A stretch of DNA of 64,000 nucleotides from Pseudoalteromonas sp. MM1 (GCF_030296835.1 NZ_AP027923.1:124001-188000); one strand, 5' to 3'. Positions 43,947 to 54,170 are shown, counted from the stretch's first letter. A program made the numbers and translations. The notes: generated from the sequence alone by a model not told the origin.

Positions 43947-44833
43947 GCGTTTTCTTCCTCTTGCGCGGTGCTAATTAGGGCATTTTTAAGTGCACGCCAT
44001 TGCACACCTTGGCGTTTGGGCGCATGGGTTTGCATAGCCTGGTAAAGGCCAATTAATTGCCCGCTAATTGATATTGCCACTTCCATAGGGAGCTTGCCCG
44101 TTACATTTTCAAGCCCAACAGGGCAGACCATTTGCTTTATTTGTTCGGTGGTAAAATCTCGATGAGCTAAGCGCTGCTTAAAGCGTTTTGCTTTAGTATA
44201 TGAGCCAATAACGCCCAGCCAATTGGCATCGGCACGTTTAATAATGGCTTGAGTGAGTGCAAAATCGAGCTGGTGGTTATGGGTGAGTATTAAGTAATTG
44301 TTAGCTTTCGGCGCGCGTTTAACTTGCTCTGTTGGCTCTTCATCAACCACTTTTACTACGTTATTTGGAATAACCTGTGGGAATACATCGGCGCGGCTAT
44401 CTATCCAACGTATACGCATAGGCAGTTGTGCTAATATACCAATAAGCGCCTGTGCTACATGGCCTGCGCCGTATATGTCGAGGGTAAAGCGCTCGCATTG
44501 CATGCACTCAAGCATCACGGTGGCAGCTCCGCCGCAGCATTGGCCTAAATTTGCGCCTAGGTTAAATTGCTCTATTACTTGCGCGGCCTCGCCTTTGGCA
44601 AGAAGCTCGCGGGCTTTTTCTATTACTGCGTATTCAAGGTGGCCACCGCCTAGGGTGTCGTAAATATGCTCGCCACTTATTACCATTTTAGAGCCTGTGC
44701 CCCGTGGGGTTGAGCCATTGGTGCCTAGCATAGTGGCAATAACATAGTTAGTGCCGCTTTGTTCGTGCTCGTTGATAGCTTGCGCCCAGTTTTGAGTATG
44801 AAAACCCTGAAACGACTCATTTAAATTAGCCAT
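43943..44833 (-). CDS. xdhC: xanthine dehydrogenase accessory protein XdhC
   Basis: 296 residues from the ATG at 44833 (MANLNES), which lies just inside the xdhB stop; a longer reading from 44875 overlaps xdhB too far. It has the XdhC patterns VIATMLGTNGSTPRGTGSKM, the GAGHVAQAL Rossmann motif and CPVGL. XdhC binds the molybdenum cofactor and inserts the sulfurated cofactor into XdhB. Confidence 0.93.
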   Translation of the reverse strand: MANLNESFQGFHTQNWAQAINEHEQSGTNYVIATMLGTNGSTPRGTGSKMVISGEHIYDTLGGGHLEYAVIEKARELLAKGEAAQVIEQFNLGANLGQCCGGAATVMLECMQCERFTLDIYGAGHVAQALIGILAQLPMRIRWIDSRADVFPQVIPNNVVKVVDEEPTEQVKRAPKANNYLILTHNHQLDFALTQAIIKRADANWLGVIGSYTKAKRFKQRLAHRDFTTEQIKQMVCPVGLENVTGKLPMEVAISISGQLIGLYQAMQTHAPKRQGVQWRALKNALISTAQEEENA

Positions 44834-47165
44834 GTTGCTGCTCCTTATACCAGCTAGCGGTTTGCTCAATTGCATTTAATACTCGCTCAGGTGTCGCAGG
44901 CGTATCGAGTGGGGCGGTGTATTTGTAATCGGCCACACTGCTTATGGCATTACGAATAGCACTCCATACACTAAAGGCCAGCATAAACGGCGGTTCGCCA
45001 ACTGCTTTTGATCTAAATACGGTGGTTTCTGGATTGGCCGAGTTATATAAATTTACGTTAAATTCGGCAGGGGTATCGCCGATAGCCGGAATTTTATAGT
45101 TAGCGGGGCCAAAGCTTGCAAGCTGGCCTTTATCATTCCATTGTAAGTCTTCGGTGGTAAGCCAGCCCATCCCTTGCACAAAAGCCCCTTCAATTTGCCC
45201 TATATCAAGTGCCGGGTTAATTGAGCTGCCTACATCGTGCAGTATATCAACACGCGTAACGGTGTTTTCGCCTGTCAGAGTATCTACTTCTACTTCACTG
45301 AGTGCTACGCCATGCGCGTAGTAAAAAAATGGCCGGCCTTCGCCTTTCGCTCTATCGTAATGAATTTTAGGCGTGGCGTAATAGCCCGTTGATGAAAGCG
45401 ATATACGATTCATATAAGCAAGGTTTGCAAGTTCGCTAAAGCTAATTTCGCCTTTGCTAAAGGTAATGAGGTTATCTTTAAATACAACAGTGTTGCTGTC
45501 TACTTCAAAGTGCTTACTTATAAAGTTTATTAAACGCTCCTTTATGGTGTTTACCGCGTTTAGCGCTGCCATGCCGTTTAGGTCAGTCCCGCTTGATGCA
45601 GCAGTTGGCGAGGTGTTTGGTACTTTATCGGTACGGGTTGCGCTTATACTTACTGCGTCAAAATCAACGCCAAAGCCATGGGCGACTATTTGCGCTATTT
45701 TTGTGTTTAAGCCTTGGCCCATTTCGGTGCCGCCATGGTTTAAATGAATTGAACCATCACTATATACATGCACTAATGCACCCGCTTGGTTTAAGTGCTG
45801 TACGGTAAACGATATACCGTATTTGACCGGCGTCATTGCAAGGCCTTTTTTGATAATAGGGGATGATGCGTTAAAGGTTTTAATTGCCTTTTTTCGCGCC
45901 CAGTAATCCCCCGATTCTTCAAGCTGGGCAATCATATCTTTTAAAATATGTTGCTCTACTGTTTGATGATACGGCGTGGTGTCGCGGCCTTTTTTGTATA
46001 AATTAAGTTTTCGGATTTCAAGCGGATCTTTACCTAATTTAGCGGCAATGTCGTCCATTATTAGCTCGCCCATGATCATGCCTTGCGGGCCACCAAACCC
46101 TCTAAACGCAGTGTGACTTACAGTATTAACTTTACAGCGATTACCTTTAATAGTGGCTGCTGGGTAGTAATACGCGTTATCAGCATGAAACATCGCACGG
46201 TCTACAATGGCATCAGATAAATCAGGCGAATAACCACAAAACCCATTTACGGTTACATCAGCGCCTTCAATTAGGCCATTTTCGTCAAACCCTACATGGT
46301 ATTGATTATAAAACGGGTGGCGCTTACCGGTAAGTTTAAAGTCGTCGCTGCGGGCTAGGCGCATTTTAACGGCGCAGCCAAGGTAGTAAACTGCAAGCGC
46401 TGCAAGGCAAGCCCACGGTGCGCCTTGGGTTTCTTTACCGCCAAAAGCACCGCCCATACGGCGGGTTTCTACGTTTACAAAGCTAAATGGCTTTTTTAAA
46501 ATTTTGGCAACTAAGTGCTGCACCTCCGTTGGGTGCTGCGTAGAGCATTGCACATGAATTCCACCATCGTTATCGGGCTGAGCAAGTGCTATTTGTCCCT
46601 CAAGGTAAAAGTGTTCTTGCCCGCCTATGTGTATTTCGCCTTTAAGCTGGTGAGCTGCATTATTTATGGCTTGCTCGCTATTACCACGCTGTAGTGAATG
46701 TGGCGGCCTTACCCAATGCTCTTTTTTTATGGCTTCTTTAATATCAAGTATGGGGGTGGTTTGCTCGCACTCTATAACCACTAAGCGAGCAGCGCGGCGC
46801 GCGATTTCATAGCTGTCGGCAACGACTACCAGCACAGGTTGCCCGTGGTATTGAATTTCGTGATTGGTCAGTAGTACATCACCTGGAAATACTGGGCCAA
46901 TATCAAGCTTACCGGGTACATCATCGGCCGATAAAATACGTTTAACACCTGCCACTTCAAGCGCTTTACTTGTATCAATTGATTTAATAAAGCCGCTGGT
47001 AATAGGCGCAAGCACAGGGTAGGCGTGTAAACAGCCATGAGGCTCTGGGTTATCGTCGGCGTAGTTTGCATTGCCACATACTTGTTTTATTGCGCTTTCG
47101 TGGTACTTAGATTGGCCAACGCTTCCGCCTTGGGCTTTTAGTTTATCCATTTCAAAGTGACGCAT
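44826..47165 (-). CDS. xdhB: xanthine dehydrogenase molybdenum-binding subunit
   Basis: 779 residues from the ATG at 47165 (MRHFEMDKL); the longer reading from 47237 lies inside xdhA. Molybdopterin-domain motifs are clear: HPTEVQHLVAKIL, RRMGGAFGGKETQ, RGFGGPQGM, GGTEMGQGLNTKIAQ and GEPPFMLAFSVW with the catalytic Glu region near the C-terminus. With XdhA it oxidises hypoxanthine and xanthine to urate. This is the two-subunit form typical of proteobacteria. Confidence 0.95.
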   Translation of the reverse strand: MRHFEMDKLKAQGGSVGQSKYHESAIKQVCGNANYADDNPEPHGCLHAYPVLAPITSGFIKSIDTSKALEVAGVKRILSADDVPGKLDIGPVFPGDVLLTNHEIQYHGQPVLVVVADSYEIARRAARLVVIECEQTTPILDIKEAIKKEHWVRPPHSLQRGNSEQAINNAAHQLKGEIHIGGQEHFYLEGQIALAQPDNDGGIHVQCSTQHPTEVQHLVAKILKKPFSFVNVETRRMGGAFGGKETQGAPWACLAALAVYYLGCAVKMRLARSDDFKLTGKRHPFYNQYHVGFDENGLIEGADVTVNGFCGYSPDLSDAIVDRAMFHADNAYYYPAATIKGNRCKVNTVSHTAFRGFGGPQGMIMGELIMDDIAAKLGKDPLEIRKLNLYKKGRDTTPYHQTVEQHILKDMIAQLEESGDYWARKKAIKTFNASSPIIKKGLAMTPVKYGISFTVQHLNQAGALVHVYSDGSIHLNHGGTEMGQGLNTKIAQIVAHGFGVDFDAVSISATRTDKVPNTSPTAASSGTDLNGMAALNAVNTIKERLINFISKHFEVDSNTVVFKDNLITFSKGEISFSELANLAYMNRISLSSTGYYATPKIHYDRAKGEGRPFFYYAHGVALSEVEVDTLTGENTVTRVDILHDVGSSINPALDIGQIEGAFVQGMGWLTTEDLQWNDKGQLASFGPANYKIPAIGDTPAEFNVNLYNSANPETTVFRSKAVGEPPFMLAFSVWSAIRNAISSVADYKYTAPLDTPATPERVLNAIEQTASWYKEQQHG

Positions 47166-48651
47166 GTGAGATCCTCGTAATGGCAATGTTGTTATTTTTA
47201 TTGCTACTAGGCTGTGCACCGCAAAACTCAATACCAATGCGTTGTAGCAAGTTTTTGCTTACCGTAGTGCGATAATGTGCGCTGCTGCGTACATCGCTCA
47301 TGGGGGCAAAGTCATCATTTATAGCATTAGCCGCATCTATAAACGTGCTTACTTGTAAGGGCTGTGCGTTAAGGTTTTGCTCTATGTGCGCAGCGCGTTT
47401 GGGTATGGCAGCCATGCCGCCCATGGCGCAACGGGCATTGCAAATTGCGCCTAGTGTTTGTTCAATAGCCAGTACTAAACACACGGTAGATATATCATCT
47501 TCAAAGCGTTTTGAAATTTTATGGCACGCAAGCTTTAACGAGTCTGGGCGTTTTGGCACTGTAATTTTGCTAATTACTTCATCGCTTTTAATTACTGTTT
47601 TTTTGTAATCAACAAAGTAGTCGGCCACGTTTATAGTACGTGTGCCTGATGCGCTTAATAAATCTAGAGTGGCATTAAGTGCAATTAACAATGGGGCTGG
47701 ATCGCCAATTGGAGAGGCATTTCCGATGCTGCCACCTAAGGTGCCACTGTTACGTACTTGGTTAGAGCCAAGGCGTTCAAACAGCTCTTTAGACTCAGGG
47801 TAGTAAGTGTAAAACGCTTCAATAAACTGGCTGTAAGGGAGTGCTGCACCAATATGTAGCTCGCCATTGTTATCGCTTATTGTGCACAGCTCTTTAGCTT
47901 GGCTTAGGGATATTATTACATCGGGTAATAGCATATTTTGGCTAAGCTCAATGGCAAAGTCGGTGCCACCAGCAACCAAGTGTGCATGGGGGTAAAGCGC
48001 TTTAAGCTCAACAAGTTGCGCTGCACTTTGCGGTAAATAAAACGTACGAGGGCCATTTTTTAAAAATGGAATGTCATCACCTATATTTAGTGATGCCTTA
48101 AATTGTGCCGCCATGGCTGAGTAAGGCTCATTTTTACGCTCGTAGCTGTAGGCTTTTTCTACCGCTAGTAAAATAGGGCTGTAGCCAGTACAACGGCATA
48201 AGTTACCACCTAAAGCATGAATAGCGGCTTTTTTACCTGGGTAACTCGGGTTATTAATGTAAAGCGCCAACATGCTCATTATTATACCTGGGGTACAAAA
48301 ACCACACTGCGAACCATGGCACTCTACCAATGCGCGTTGTACTGGGTGTAAGTCATCAAGGGTTGGGTAAAGCCCCGCTGTTACAGCTTCTACGGTTACA
48401 ATGTGTTTTGCGTGTGCATTGCCTAATAAAAGCAGACAGCTGTTCATGGTTTGGTAGTGCCAAACTGGGTTACCGTTTGAGTTTGTTTTTTCTTCGCCGA
48501 CTAAAATTGTGCACGCGCCGCAATCGCCTGTAGCACACCCTTCTTTGGTGCCCACTTTCCCTTTTTTGGTGCGTAGCCAGTCCAAAATGGTGAGACTTGG
48601 CGAACATTCTTGTACTTCTATTGGCGTGTCATTTAATAAAAACTGAATCAC
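47152..48651 (-). CDS. xdhA: xanthine dehydrogenase FeS/FAD subunit
   Basis: 499 residues. The first [2Fe-2S] site is [11 protein letters not shown], the second spans CGFCTPG and GNLCRCTGY, followed by a FAD domain ([30 protein letters not shown]). It passes electrons from the molybdenum site in XdhB to FAD and NAD. It is the first gene of the - strand purine operon; a RutR-like palindrome lies about 131 bp upstream. Confidence 0.95.
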   Translation of the reverse strand: MIQFLLNDTPIEVQECSPSLTILDWLRTKKGKVGTKEGCATGDCGACTILVGEEKTNSNGNPVWHYQTMNSCLLLLGNAHAKHIVTVEAVTAGLYPTLDDLHPVQRALVECHGSQCGFCTPGIIMSMLALYINNPSYPGKKAAIHALGGNLCRCTGYSPILLAVEKAYSYERKNEPYSAMAAQFKASLNIGDDIPFLKNGPRTFYLPQSAAQLVELKALYPHAHLVAGGTDFAIELSQNMLLPDVIISLSQAKELCTISDNNGELHIGAALPYSQFIEAFYTYYPESKELFERLGSNQVRNSGTLGGSIGNASPIGDPAPLLIALNATLDLLSASGTRTINVADYFVDYKKTVIKSDEVISKITVPKRPDSLKLACHKISKRFEDDISTVCLVLAIEQTLGAICNARCAMGGMAAIPKRAAHIEQNLNAQPLQVSTFIDAANAINDDFAPMSDVRSSAHYRTTVSKNLLQRIGIEFCGAQPSSNKNNNIAITRISHASL

Positions 48652-49059
48652 ACAGACCCCCTTAACTTTTTTAAAGCCCTGATCTTTAAAGGCTTGGCGT
48701 ATATTTTTTCTTGTTGTTTTGGTGCTGCTAAGAAAAAAACTTTTTCATCTTGGTAAGTTTATTGCAGATACCATGCCATTGTTGACCGCTCGGTCAGTAA
48801 TTTAATTAAAGCACAGTTTTGCTTAACAAGTACACAAAAGAGTGAGGGCTAAAAAGCTATTTACCCTTTTATATAAAGTAAAAGCTGTTAGCTAAATAGC
48901 TTTTTATAGAAGTTTATTTTTAACATTTTAAATAGGCGCCATAAAAATATTTGCACAATAAACTTGACCATTAGGACAGTTTGTTGGCTTTAGATATAAA
49001 GCAATAGTTTTGATTTTTGGTTGCAGCAATATTAACTATACAAACTAAAGGAGAGCACT
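48652..49059. promoter_or_regulatory. divergent control region with RutR/TetR-like operator
   Basis: This 408 bp gap holds no gene. At 48782-48797 lies TTGACCGCTCGGTCAG, arms TGACCG/CGGTCA around CT. It is close to the RutR consensus (TTGACCA-NN-TGGTCAA) and to other TetR-family sites. It could control both the xdh operon and the permease. No TetR gene is in the window. Confidence 0.6.
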
Positions 49060-50484
49060 ATGTTAGAGCCGATAAAGCAATCAAACGATGCAATGTGTGA
49101 GGCAAGGACAGAAAAAGCGGTTAATACGTGCGAAGATATTTTATACACAGTAGATGATAAGCCAGGCCTAGTAGAATCATTTTTTGCTGCATTGCAGCAT
49201 GTACTAGCAAGCTTTGTAAGCATTATTACGCCTACGCTTATTATTGGTGGTGTACTGGGGCTTGCAAGCGAAATACCGTATTTGATTAGTATGGCGTTGT
49301 TTGTATCGGGTGTTGGCACGTTTATACAAGCGCGCCGTGTTGGGCCTGTAGGTTGTGGACTTATATGCGTACAAGGCACCAGTTTTGCTTTTTTAGGCAC
49401 TATTTTAGCCACTGGCTTTTCTGTAAAAGCCAGTGGAGGCAGTAACGATGATGTACTCGCTACTATATTTGCGGTGTGCTTTTTAGCGGCCTTTGTAGAA
49501 ATATTTATTAGTTTTTTTATAGAAAAACTAGGCAAAGTCATTAAACCTGTTGTTACCGGTGTGGTGATCACCACCATTGGGGTTTACCTCATTAAAGTAG
49601 GTATGACCGACATAGGCGGTGGCCAGTGGTTATTGACTAATATGCCTGAAAAGTTTGCATCGCCAAGTAACTTAATTGTTGGATTTTCGGTGGTGGCATT
49701 AGTGGTGTTACTTAACGCCAGCAAAAACCAGTGGGTAAGGCTTACCGCTGTGGTTGTAGCCATGATAGTAGGCTGGATACTTGCGGTTATTTTAGGCATT
49801 GCCAAGTTTGAGGTGGGTGAGTTTGATTTAATTGCCATGCCAATACCATTCAAATACGGCTTTAATATTGATTTTGGTGCCATGATTGCCTTTGGCTTTT
49901 TATACCTTATTACAGCCATAGAATCGACCGGCGATATTACCGCTAATTGTGCGGTGTCTAAATTACCCGTTAAGGGGGCAAACTATTTAGCCCGAATACG
50001 CGCAGGTGTATTAGGTGATGGCGTTAACTCAATGATTGCAGCCGCATTTAATACCTTTCCTAATACTACTTTTAGTCAAAATAACGGGGTTATTCAGTTA
50101 ACAGGTGTGGCAAGTAGGTACATTGGCCTATGGATTGGCGCAATACTGATTGTTTTAGGGTTGTTTCCGGTGGTGGGGGCGGTGCTACAAAACATACCCA
50201 AACCCGTACTTGGCGGTGCAACACTTGTAATGTTTGGCACCGTGGCAGCCGCAGGGGTAAAAATTCTTGCAAGTGAAAAAATAAACCGCCGTAGCTTACT
50301 TATTATTGCCGTGAGTTTAGGTATGGGGCTAGGCGTTAGTTTTGTGCCAGAGCTATTTATAAATGCACCTAAATTAGTAACCGCTATATTTGGTAGTGCT
50401 GTGACTGTGTCGGGTTTAACTGCAATTGTTATGACCCTGATATTACCTGAAAATTATTCAGCAAGTACGGAACATGTTAACTAA
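49060..50484 (+). CDS. NCS2-family purine (urate/xanthine) permease
   Basis: 474 residues with about 12-14 transmembrane segments and the NCS2 signatures QHVLASFVSIITPTLIIGG, IESTGDITAN and NTFPNTTFSQNNGVIQLTGVASR (in parts). This motif set is that of the uric acid/xanthine subgroup (UacT, XanP/XanQ). It imports the substrate for the divergent Xdh/Puu pathway. The ribosome site is AAAGGAGAG. The Tsx-like gene starts 29 bp downstream. Confidence 0.92.
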   Translation: MLEPIKQSNDAMCEARTEKAVNTCEDILYTVDDKPGLVESFFAALQHVLASFVSIITPTLIIGGVLGLASEIPYLISMALFVSGVGTFIQARRVGPVGCGLICVQGTSFAFLGTILATGFSVKASGGSNDDVLATIFAVCFLAAFVEIFISFFIEKLGKVIKPVVTGVVITTIGVYLIKVGMTDIGGGQWLLTNMPEKFASPSNLIVGFSVVALVVLLNASKNQWVRLTAVVVAMIVGWILAVILGIAKFEVGEFDLIAMPIPFKYGFNIDFGAMIAFGFLYLITAIESTGDITANCAVSKLPVKGANYLARIRAGVLGDGVNSMIAAAFNTFPNTTFSQNNGVIQLTGVASRYIGLWIGAILIVLGLFPVVGAVLQNIPKPVLGGATLVMFGTVAAAGVKILASEKINRRSLLIIAVSLGMGLGVSFVPELFINAPKLVTAIFGSAVTVSGLTAIVMTLILPENYSASTEHVN

Positions 50485-50513
50485 ACTAATAAAATAATTA
50501 TCAAGGAATCAAC

Positions 50514-51248
50514 ATGAAAATCAAAAAAATCAAAAAGTTAGTTTTAGTAACCGCAATTGCTGTTTGTTCAACTGGGGTGTCGGCAAAAGAGCTTTGGTCA
50601 GATTTTAGTATCACTGCTATGACCGGAGATGACTATTTAAATCCGTTCACCGAGGAAAAAGATAACAGAAGTGTAGTAACCATTGAGCATGCATCGGGCC
50701 ATACCTGGGGAAGCACGTTCTTTTTTATGGATAGATTAAGTAACCCCGATGAAGTGTACGGAGAGCTAAACATAAACCCAACGCTTTACAAACCACAAGA
50801 CGGCTTTGTTAAAGCGGTGTTTTTAGGGCTGCAAACAGAATACGGCTCAGGTGATACCGATCAAAATAACTATTTATTAGGTGGTGGCGTATCGTTAGAT
50901 GTACCTGGTTTTCAATACTTTAACGTGGCTTATTACCGCCGTTTTCAGGATGATATTGGTATAGAGCGTGAAGATAACAACCAAATAACCGTAACGTGGG
51001 GCTATAACAACGGCAACTTTAGATATGATGGCTTTTTAGACATTACAGACAGCACCAATACGATGTTTGGTAAAAGTGAAAGCGGCTTTAACTTTACCTC
51101 GCAGCTAAAATACAACGTTGCCCCAATGCTTGGCTTAGACACAGGGCGCTTAGATGTAGGCATTGAGTACGTATATTGGAAAAATAAGTTTGGTGTAGAT
51201 GGTCAAACAGAGCACAACCCAAACCTAATGGTTAAATGGCACTTTTAA
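50514..51248 (+). CDS. Tsx-like outer-membrane nucleoside/purine channel
   Basis: 244 residues with a signal peptide (LVLVTAIAVCSTGVSA) and an even-stranded barrel ending in an aromatic residue (NLMVKWHF). Sequence style (WSDFSITAMTGDDY, VTIEHASGHTWGSTFFFMDR, NQITVTWGY) fits the nucleoside-specific channel (Tsx) family. With the permease upstream it gives an outer- plus inner-membrane route for purines. A terminator follows. Confidence 0.82.
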   Translation: MKIKKIKKLVLVTAIAVCSTGVSAKELWSDFSITAMTGDDYLNPFTEEKDNRSVVTIEHASGHTWGSTFFFMDRLSNPDEVYGELNINPTLYKPQDGFVKAVFLGLQTEYGSGDTDQNNYLLGGGVSLDVPGFQYFNVAYYRRFQDDIGIEREDNNQITVTWGYNNGNFRYDGFLDITDSTNTMFGKSESGFNFTSQLKYNVAPMLGLDTGRLDVGIEYVYWKNKFGVDGQTEHNPNLMVKWHF

Positions 51249-51277
51249 CCTATTAAGTGTTAAGAATACAAAAGCAT

Positions 51278-51302
51278 AAGCTGCAGTTAACCGCAGCTTT
51301 TA
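51278..51302 (+). terminator. rho-independent terminator after Tsx-like gene
   Basis: AAGCTGC (51278-51284) / GCAGCTT (51293-51299) around an 8 nt loop, followed by a short T run. It lies 29 bp after the stop codon. Confidence 0.7.
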
Positions 51303-51447
51303 AGTTACTGACATTAATATAGGGCCTATTAGCGTTTAATTTTGTTTTACAGTACAAATGTTTTTTACTTTAGGGGTTAACCATTTTACTAATGTGTTGT
51401 AATTTAAAGTTGCAATATTTACTTTTAATGCCAGATTAAAAGGATAA

Positions 51448-51843
51448 ATGATGAAACCCCTCATTTTAATTTTATGCTTGTTTATAAGCGGCTCTGTGTG
51501 GGCCAAAACCACTAAAAATATGCCCGTAGCAATAAACTGGTTACAGTTAATTGATGCGGGTAAATATACAAAAAGTTGGCAACAAGCCGATGCGCTATTT
51601 AAATCGCAACTAAGTAAAGCTAACTGGAAAAGTGCATTAAGCACAGTGCGTGCACCGCTAGGTAAAGTGGCTACAAGAGAACAAATAAGCGCTAATGAAT
51701 ACACATCTTTACCTGGTGCCCCGCAAGGAAAATACCTTATTGTGCAATTTAAAACGCAATTTTCAGCAAGGCTTGCGGTCGAAACCCTTACATTAAGTAA
51801 AAGCAGTGGCCAATGGCGTGCGGTTGGCTATTTTATTAAATAG
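51448..51843 (+). CDS. exported DUF4019 protein
   Basis: 131 residues from ATGATG, with AAAAGG upstream; a signal peptide (LILILCLFISGSVWA). The mature part INWLQLIDAGKYTKSWQQA, WKSALSTVRAPLGKV and SLPGAPQGKYLIVQF with WRAVGYFI at the end is the DUF4019 pattern. It is probably periplasmic and its function is unknown. It ends one base before the convergent LysR gene. Confidence 0.85.
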   Translation: MMKPLILILCLFISGSVWAKTTKNMPVAINWLQLIDAGKYTKSWQQADALFKSQLSKANWKSALSTVRAPLGKVATREQISANEYTSLPGAPQGKYLIVQFKTQFSARLAVETLTLSKSSGQWRAVGYFIK

Positions 51844-52743
51844 CTATTTTGCGTATTTATTTATATTAGAAAAAGCCATAAGCACATCACGTGCATAGTT
51901 AAGCCTAGGGTGAGCTAAAGCGCCTTTACGCCACGCCAAATATAAATTGTTTTCAGGGCCTTGAGGGCCAAGCTTAATTAACCTTCCTGATTGAATATCG
52001 TCGTGACATAAATAATCTGGCAGCACGGTATAACCAACGCCTGTTCTAACAATACCAGCTAAGGCGCGTATATCGGGGCAGCGTGCAATTATTTTTGACG
52101 TACAGCTTTGCTTAAATACGGTATCAAAATACTGGCGTATAAGCGGTAATTGACTGTCGTAACTGACCACTGGCAGCGTATTTAACAGTGCTGGCGTAAT
52201 GGTTTGCCCCTTTAAGCTTTGTGCTAATAAACGGTGTGCTACTAGTACTAGCTCTTCGCTGTCGAGCACTTCAAAGTCGTAAATTTTGTTATCGGGCAAG
52301 GAGGCCGTAATAGCCATATCGGCAACACCGGTGTCGAGCGCTGAATAAATTTGCTCACGATTGCCAGGCAGTACTACTACATCAACATTACCTGCTTGTA
52401 ATAAGTTAGCCAATTGTGCAGAAGCCACATAGCTTATGTATTCAGCAGGCCCTGCTAGTGTAATTGTACCGCTCACATCGCTTGAACGGGTGCGTACAGA
52501 GGCGACCTTTTGCTCTATAGCATCAAGATGATTTGCCACTTGGCCTGCTAAATCGTGGGCGGCATTACTTGGTTCTACGCCTCGGTGACGCCGCTCAAAC
52601 AAAGACTTACCTACCACCGACTCCATAGTTTGTATATGTGCGGTGGCTGCAGGTTGTGATAACCCTAAGTTTTTAGCTGCTCGAGAAATATTTCTACAAC
52701 GGTAAACTTCAACAAAGGTGCGTAGTTGAACAAAGTAAGACAT
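51844..52743 (-). CDS. LysR-family transcriptional regulator
   Basis: 299 residues with an N-terminal winged helix-turn-helix (FVQLRTFVEVYRCRNISRAAKNLGLSQPAATAHI, in part) and a LysR substrate domain (SGTITLAGPAEYISY, GVGYTVLPDYL). It is divergent from the YqhD-like dehydrogenase with a 217 bp gap, so it probably controls that gene. The E. coli regulator of yqhD is an AraC-type protein, so the link here would differ. Confidence 0.9.
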   Translation of the reverse strand: MSYFVQLRTFVEVYRCRNISRAAKNLGLSQPAATAHIQTMESVVGKSLFERRHRGVEPSNAAHDLAGQVANHLDAIEQKVASVRTRSSDVSGTITLAGPAEYISYVASAQLANLLQAGNVDVVVLPGNREQIYSALDTGVADMAITASLPDNKIYDFEVLDSEELVLVAHRLLAQSLKGQTITPALLNTLPVVSYDSQLPLIRQYFDTVFKQSCTSKIIARCPDIRALAGIVRTGVGYTVLPDYLCHDDIQSGRLIKLGPQGPENNLYLAWRKGALAHPRLNYARDVLMAFSNINKYAK

Positions 52744-52960
52744 AAATGTTTGGTATCAGAAATCCGATAGGTAAAGCAAGATTAACTGAATTCTACTTAT
52801 TGTAAAGAGCGCGTACACTTGCCGCTCATTCAAAGATTAAACGTTATCGTATTTATTTTATAAATTTGGCAATTAATAACTTGTAAGTTAAAGATTGACT
52901 CCCATTTTATAAAGCAATGAGCACAAGGGGCTAAGCCCCGTAACCAAGTAGAGTACAAAT

Positions 52961-54115
52961 ATGTTAAATTTTGCATTTAAAAACCGCACCGAGATTTTAT
53001 TCGGCAAAGATCAAATTAACGAGATCGCAAGCCGCGTACCTAGCGAAGGCAAGGTCATGTTTTTATACGGTGGTGGTTCTATCAAAAAGAACGGCGTATA
53101 TGACGATGTAGTAAATGCACTTAAAGGTGTAGATTTTGTTGAGTTTTCGGGAGTTGAGCCAAACCCAACATACGAAACACTTTCTAAGGCAGTTGAACTT
53201 GTAAAAGAGCAAAACGTTAGCTTTATATTAGCTGTTGGCGGCGGTAGTGTTATCGACGGCGCTAAATACGTAGCGGCAGCAGCAAAATACGAAGGCGATG
53301 GCTGGGACATTTTAGTAAATGGCGCAGAAGTAAAAAGCGCACTGCCTATTGGTGCGGTATTAACGCTACCGGCAACAGGCTCGGAAAGTAACGGTAACTC
53401 TGTTGTTACCCGTAAAGAAACCCAGCAAAAACGTGCCTTTGGTACACCAATAGTGCAACCTCAGTTTGCAGTGTTAGACCCACAGTACACATTCTCGCTT
53501 CCTACTCGCCAAATTTCTAATGGTGTAGTTGATGCGTTTGTACACGTTATTGAGCAATACCTAACGTACCCAGTAAATGCCCCACTGCAAGACCGTTTTG
53601 CAGAAGGCATTTTATCAACGCTAATTGAGCAAGGCCCTAAAGCCCTAGAAAACCCAGAAGATTACGATGTTCGTGCAAACGTAATGTGGTCGGCAACGAT
53701 GGCGTTAAATGGTTTAATTGGCCAAGGTGTTCCACAAGATTGGTCTACGCATATGATAGGCCATGAGCTAACAGCGCTTTATAACCTAGACCACGCTGTA
53801 ACGCTTGCTATTGTATTACCGCCATTGATGTTTGTTCAGCAAGAGCAAAAACGCGCTAAAATTATTCAGTTAGGTGAGCGTGTATTTGGCCTAAATATGG
53901 AAGATAAAAACGAGCTTGTTGATGCAACCATTAAACATACTCAAGACTTTTTTGAGCAAATGGGCATTAAAACAAAACTTGGCGATTACGACCTAGGTGA
54001 AGAAGCCGTTGAAGCAGTTGGCAATAACCTTGAGCGTAACGGCATGACAGCCCTTGGCGAACATGGCGATATTGACGTTGCTAAAGCGAAGAAAATTTTA
54101 AGCCTAGCGCTTTAA
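52961..54115 (+). CDS. yqhD: iron-containing alcohol/aldehyde dehydrogenase (YqhD-like)
   Basis: 384 residues. The Rossmann part has the GGGS motif twice (LYGGGSIKKNG, LAVGGGSVIDGAKYVAA), which favours NADPH in YqhD. The metal-binding half has VVDAFVHVIEQYLTY, DWSTHMIGHELTALYNLDHA with the metal Asp/His ligands. YqhD reduces short and reactive aldehydes. A hairpin terminator follows, then a heptad repeat array. Confidence 0.93.
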   Translation: MLNFAFKNRTEILFGKDQINEIASRVPSEGKVMFLYGGGSIKKNGVYDDVVNALKGVDFVEFSGVEPNPTYETLSKAVELVKEQNVSFILAVGGGSVIDGAKYVAAAAKYEGDGWDILVNGAEVKSALPIGAVLTLPATGSESNGNSVVTRKETQQKRAFGTPIVQPQFAVLDPQYTFSLPTRQISNGVVDAFVHVIEQYLTYPVNAPLQDRFAEGILSTLIEQGPKALENPEDYDVRANVMWSATMALNGLIGQGVPQDWSTHMIGHELTALYNLDHAVTLAIVLPPLMFVQQEQKRAKIIQLGERVFGLNMEDKNELVDATIKHTQDFFEQMGIKTKLGDYDLGEEAVEAVGNNLERNGMTALGEHGDIDVAKAKKILSLAL

Positions 54116-54133
54116 TTTAATACTAAAACAAAA

Positions 54134-54161
54134 AATGGCGCTTTTTAGCGTCATTTTTTTT
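54134..54161 (+). terminator. rho-independent terminator after yqhD
   Basis: AATG-G-CGCT (54134-54142) / AGCG-T-CATT (54147-54155) around TTTT, followed by an eight-base T run. It lies 19 bp after the yqhD stop and 10 bp before the repeat array. Confidence 0.8.
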
Positions 54162-54170
54162 GCTTAAAAA

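Noticed and set aside
44298..44663. 121-codon frame antisense to xdhC
   Set aside because: It lies fully inside a conserved gene and has Cys/Ser/Arg-rich composition typical of a shadow frame.
44834..44875. Longer N-terminus for XdhC
   Set aside because: It would lie inside the xdhB coding end; the ATG at 44833 begins a typical XdhC N-terminus.
47166..47237. Longer N-terminus for XdhB
   Set aside because: It would lie deep inside xdhA; the ATG at 47165 fits family length.
49032..49577. 181-codon frame antisense to the purine permease
   Set aside because: Composition rich in Thr, Lys, Pro and Ile reflects the reverse of membrane helices; no gene evidence.
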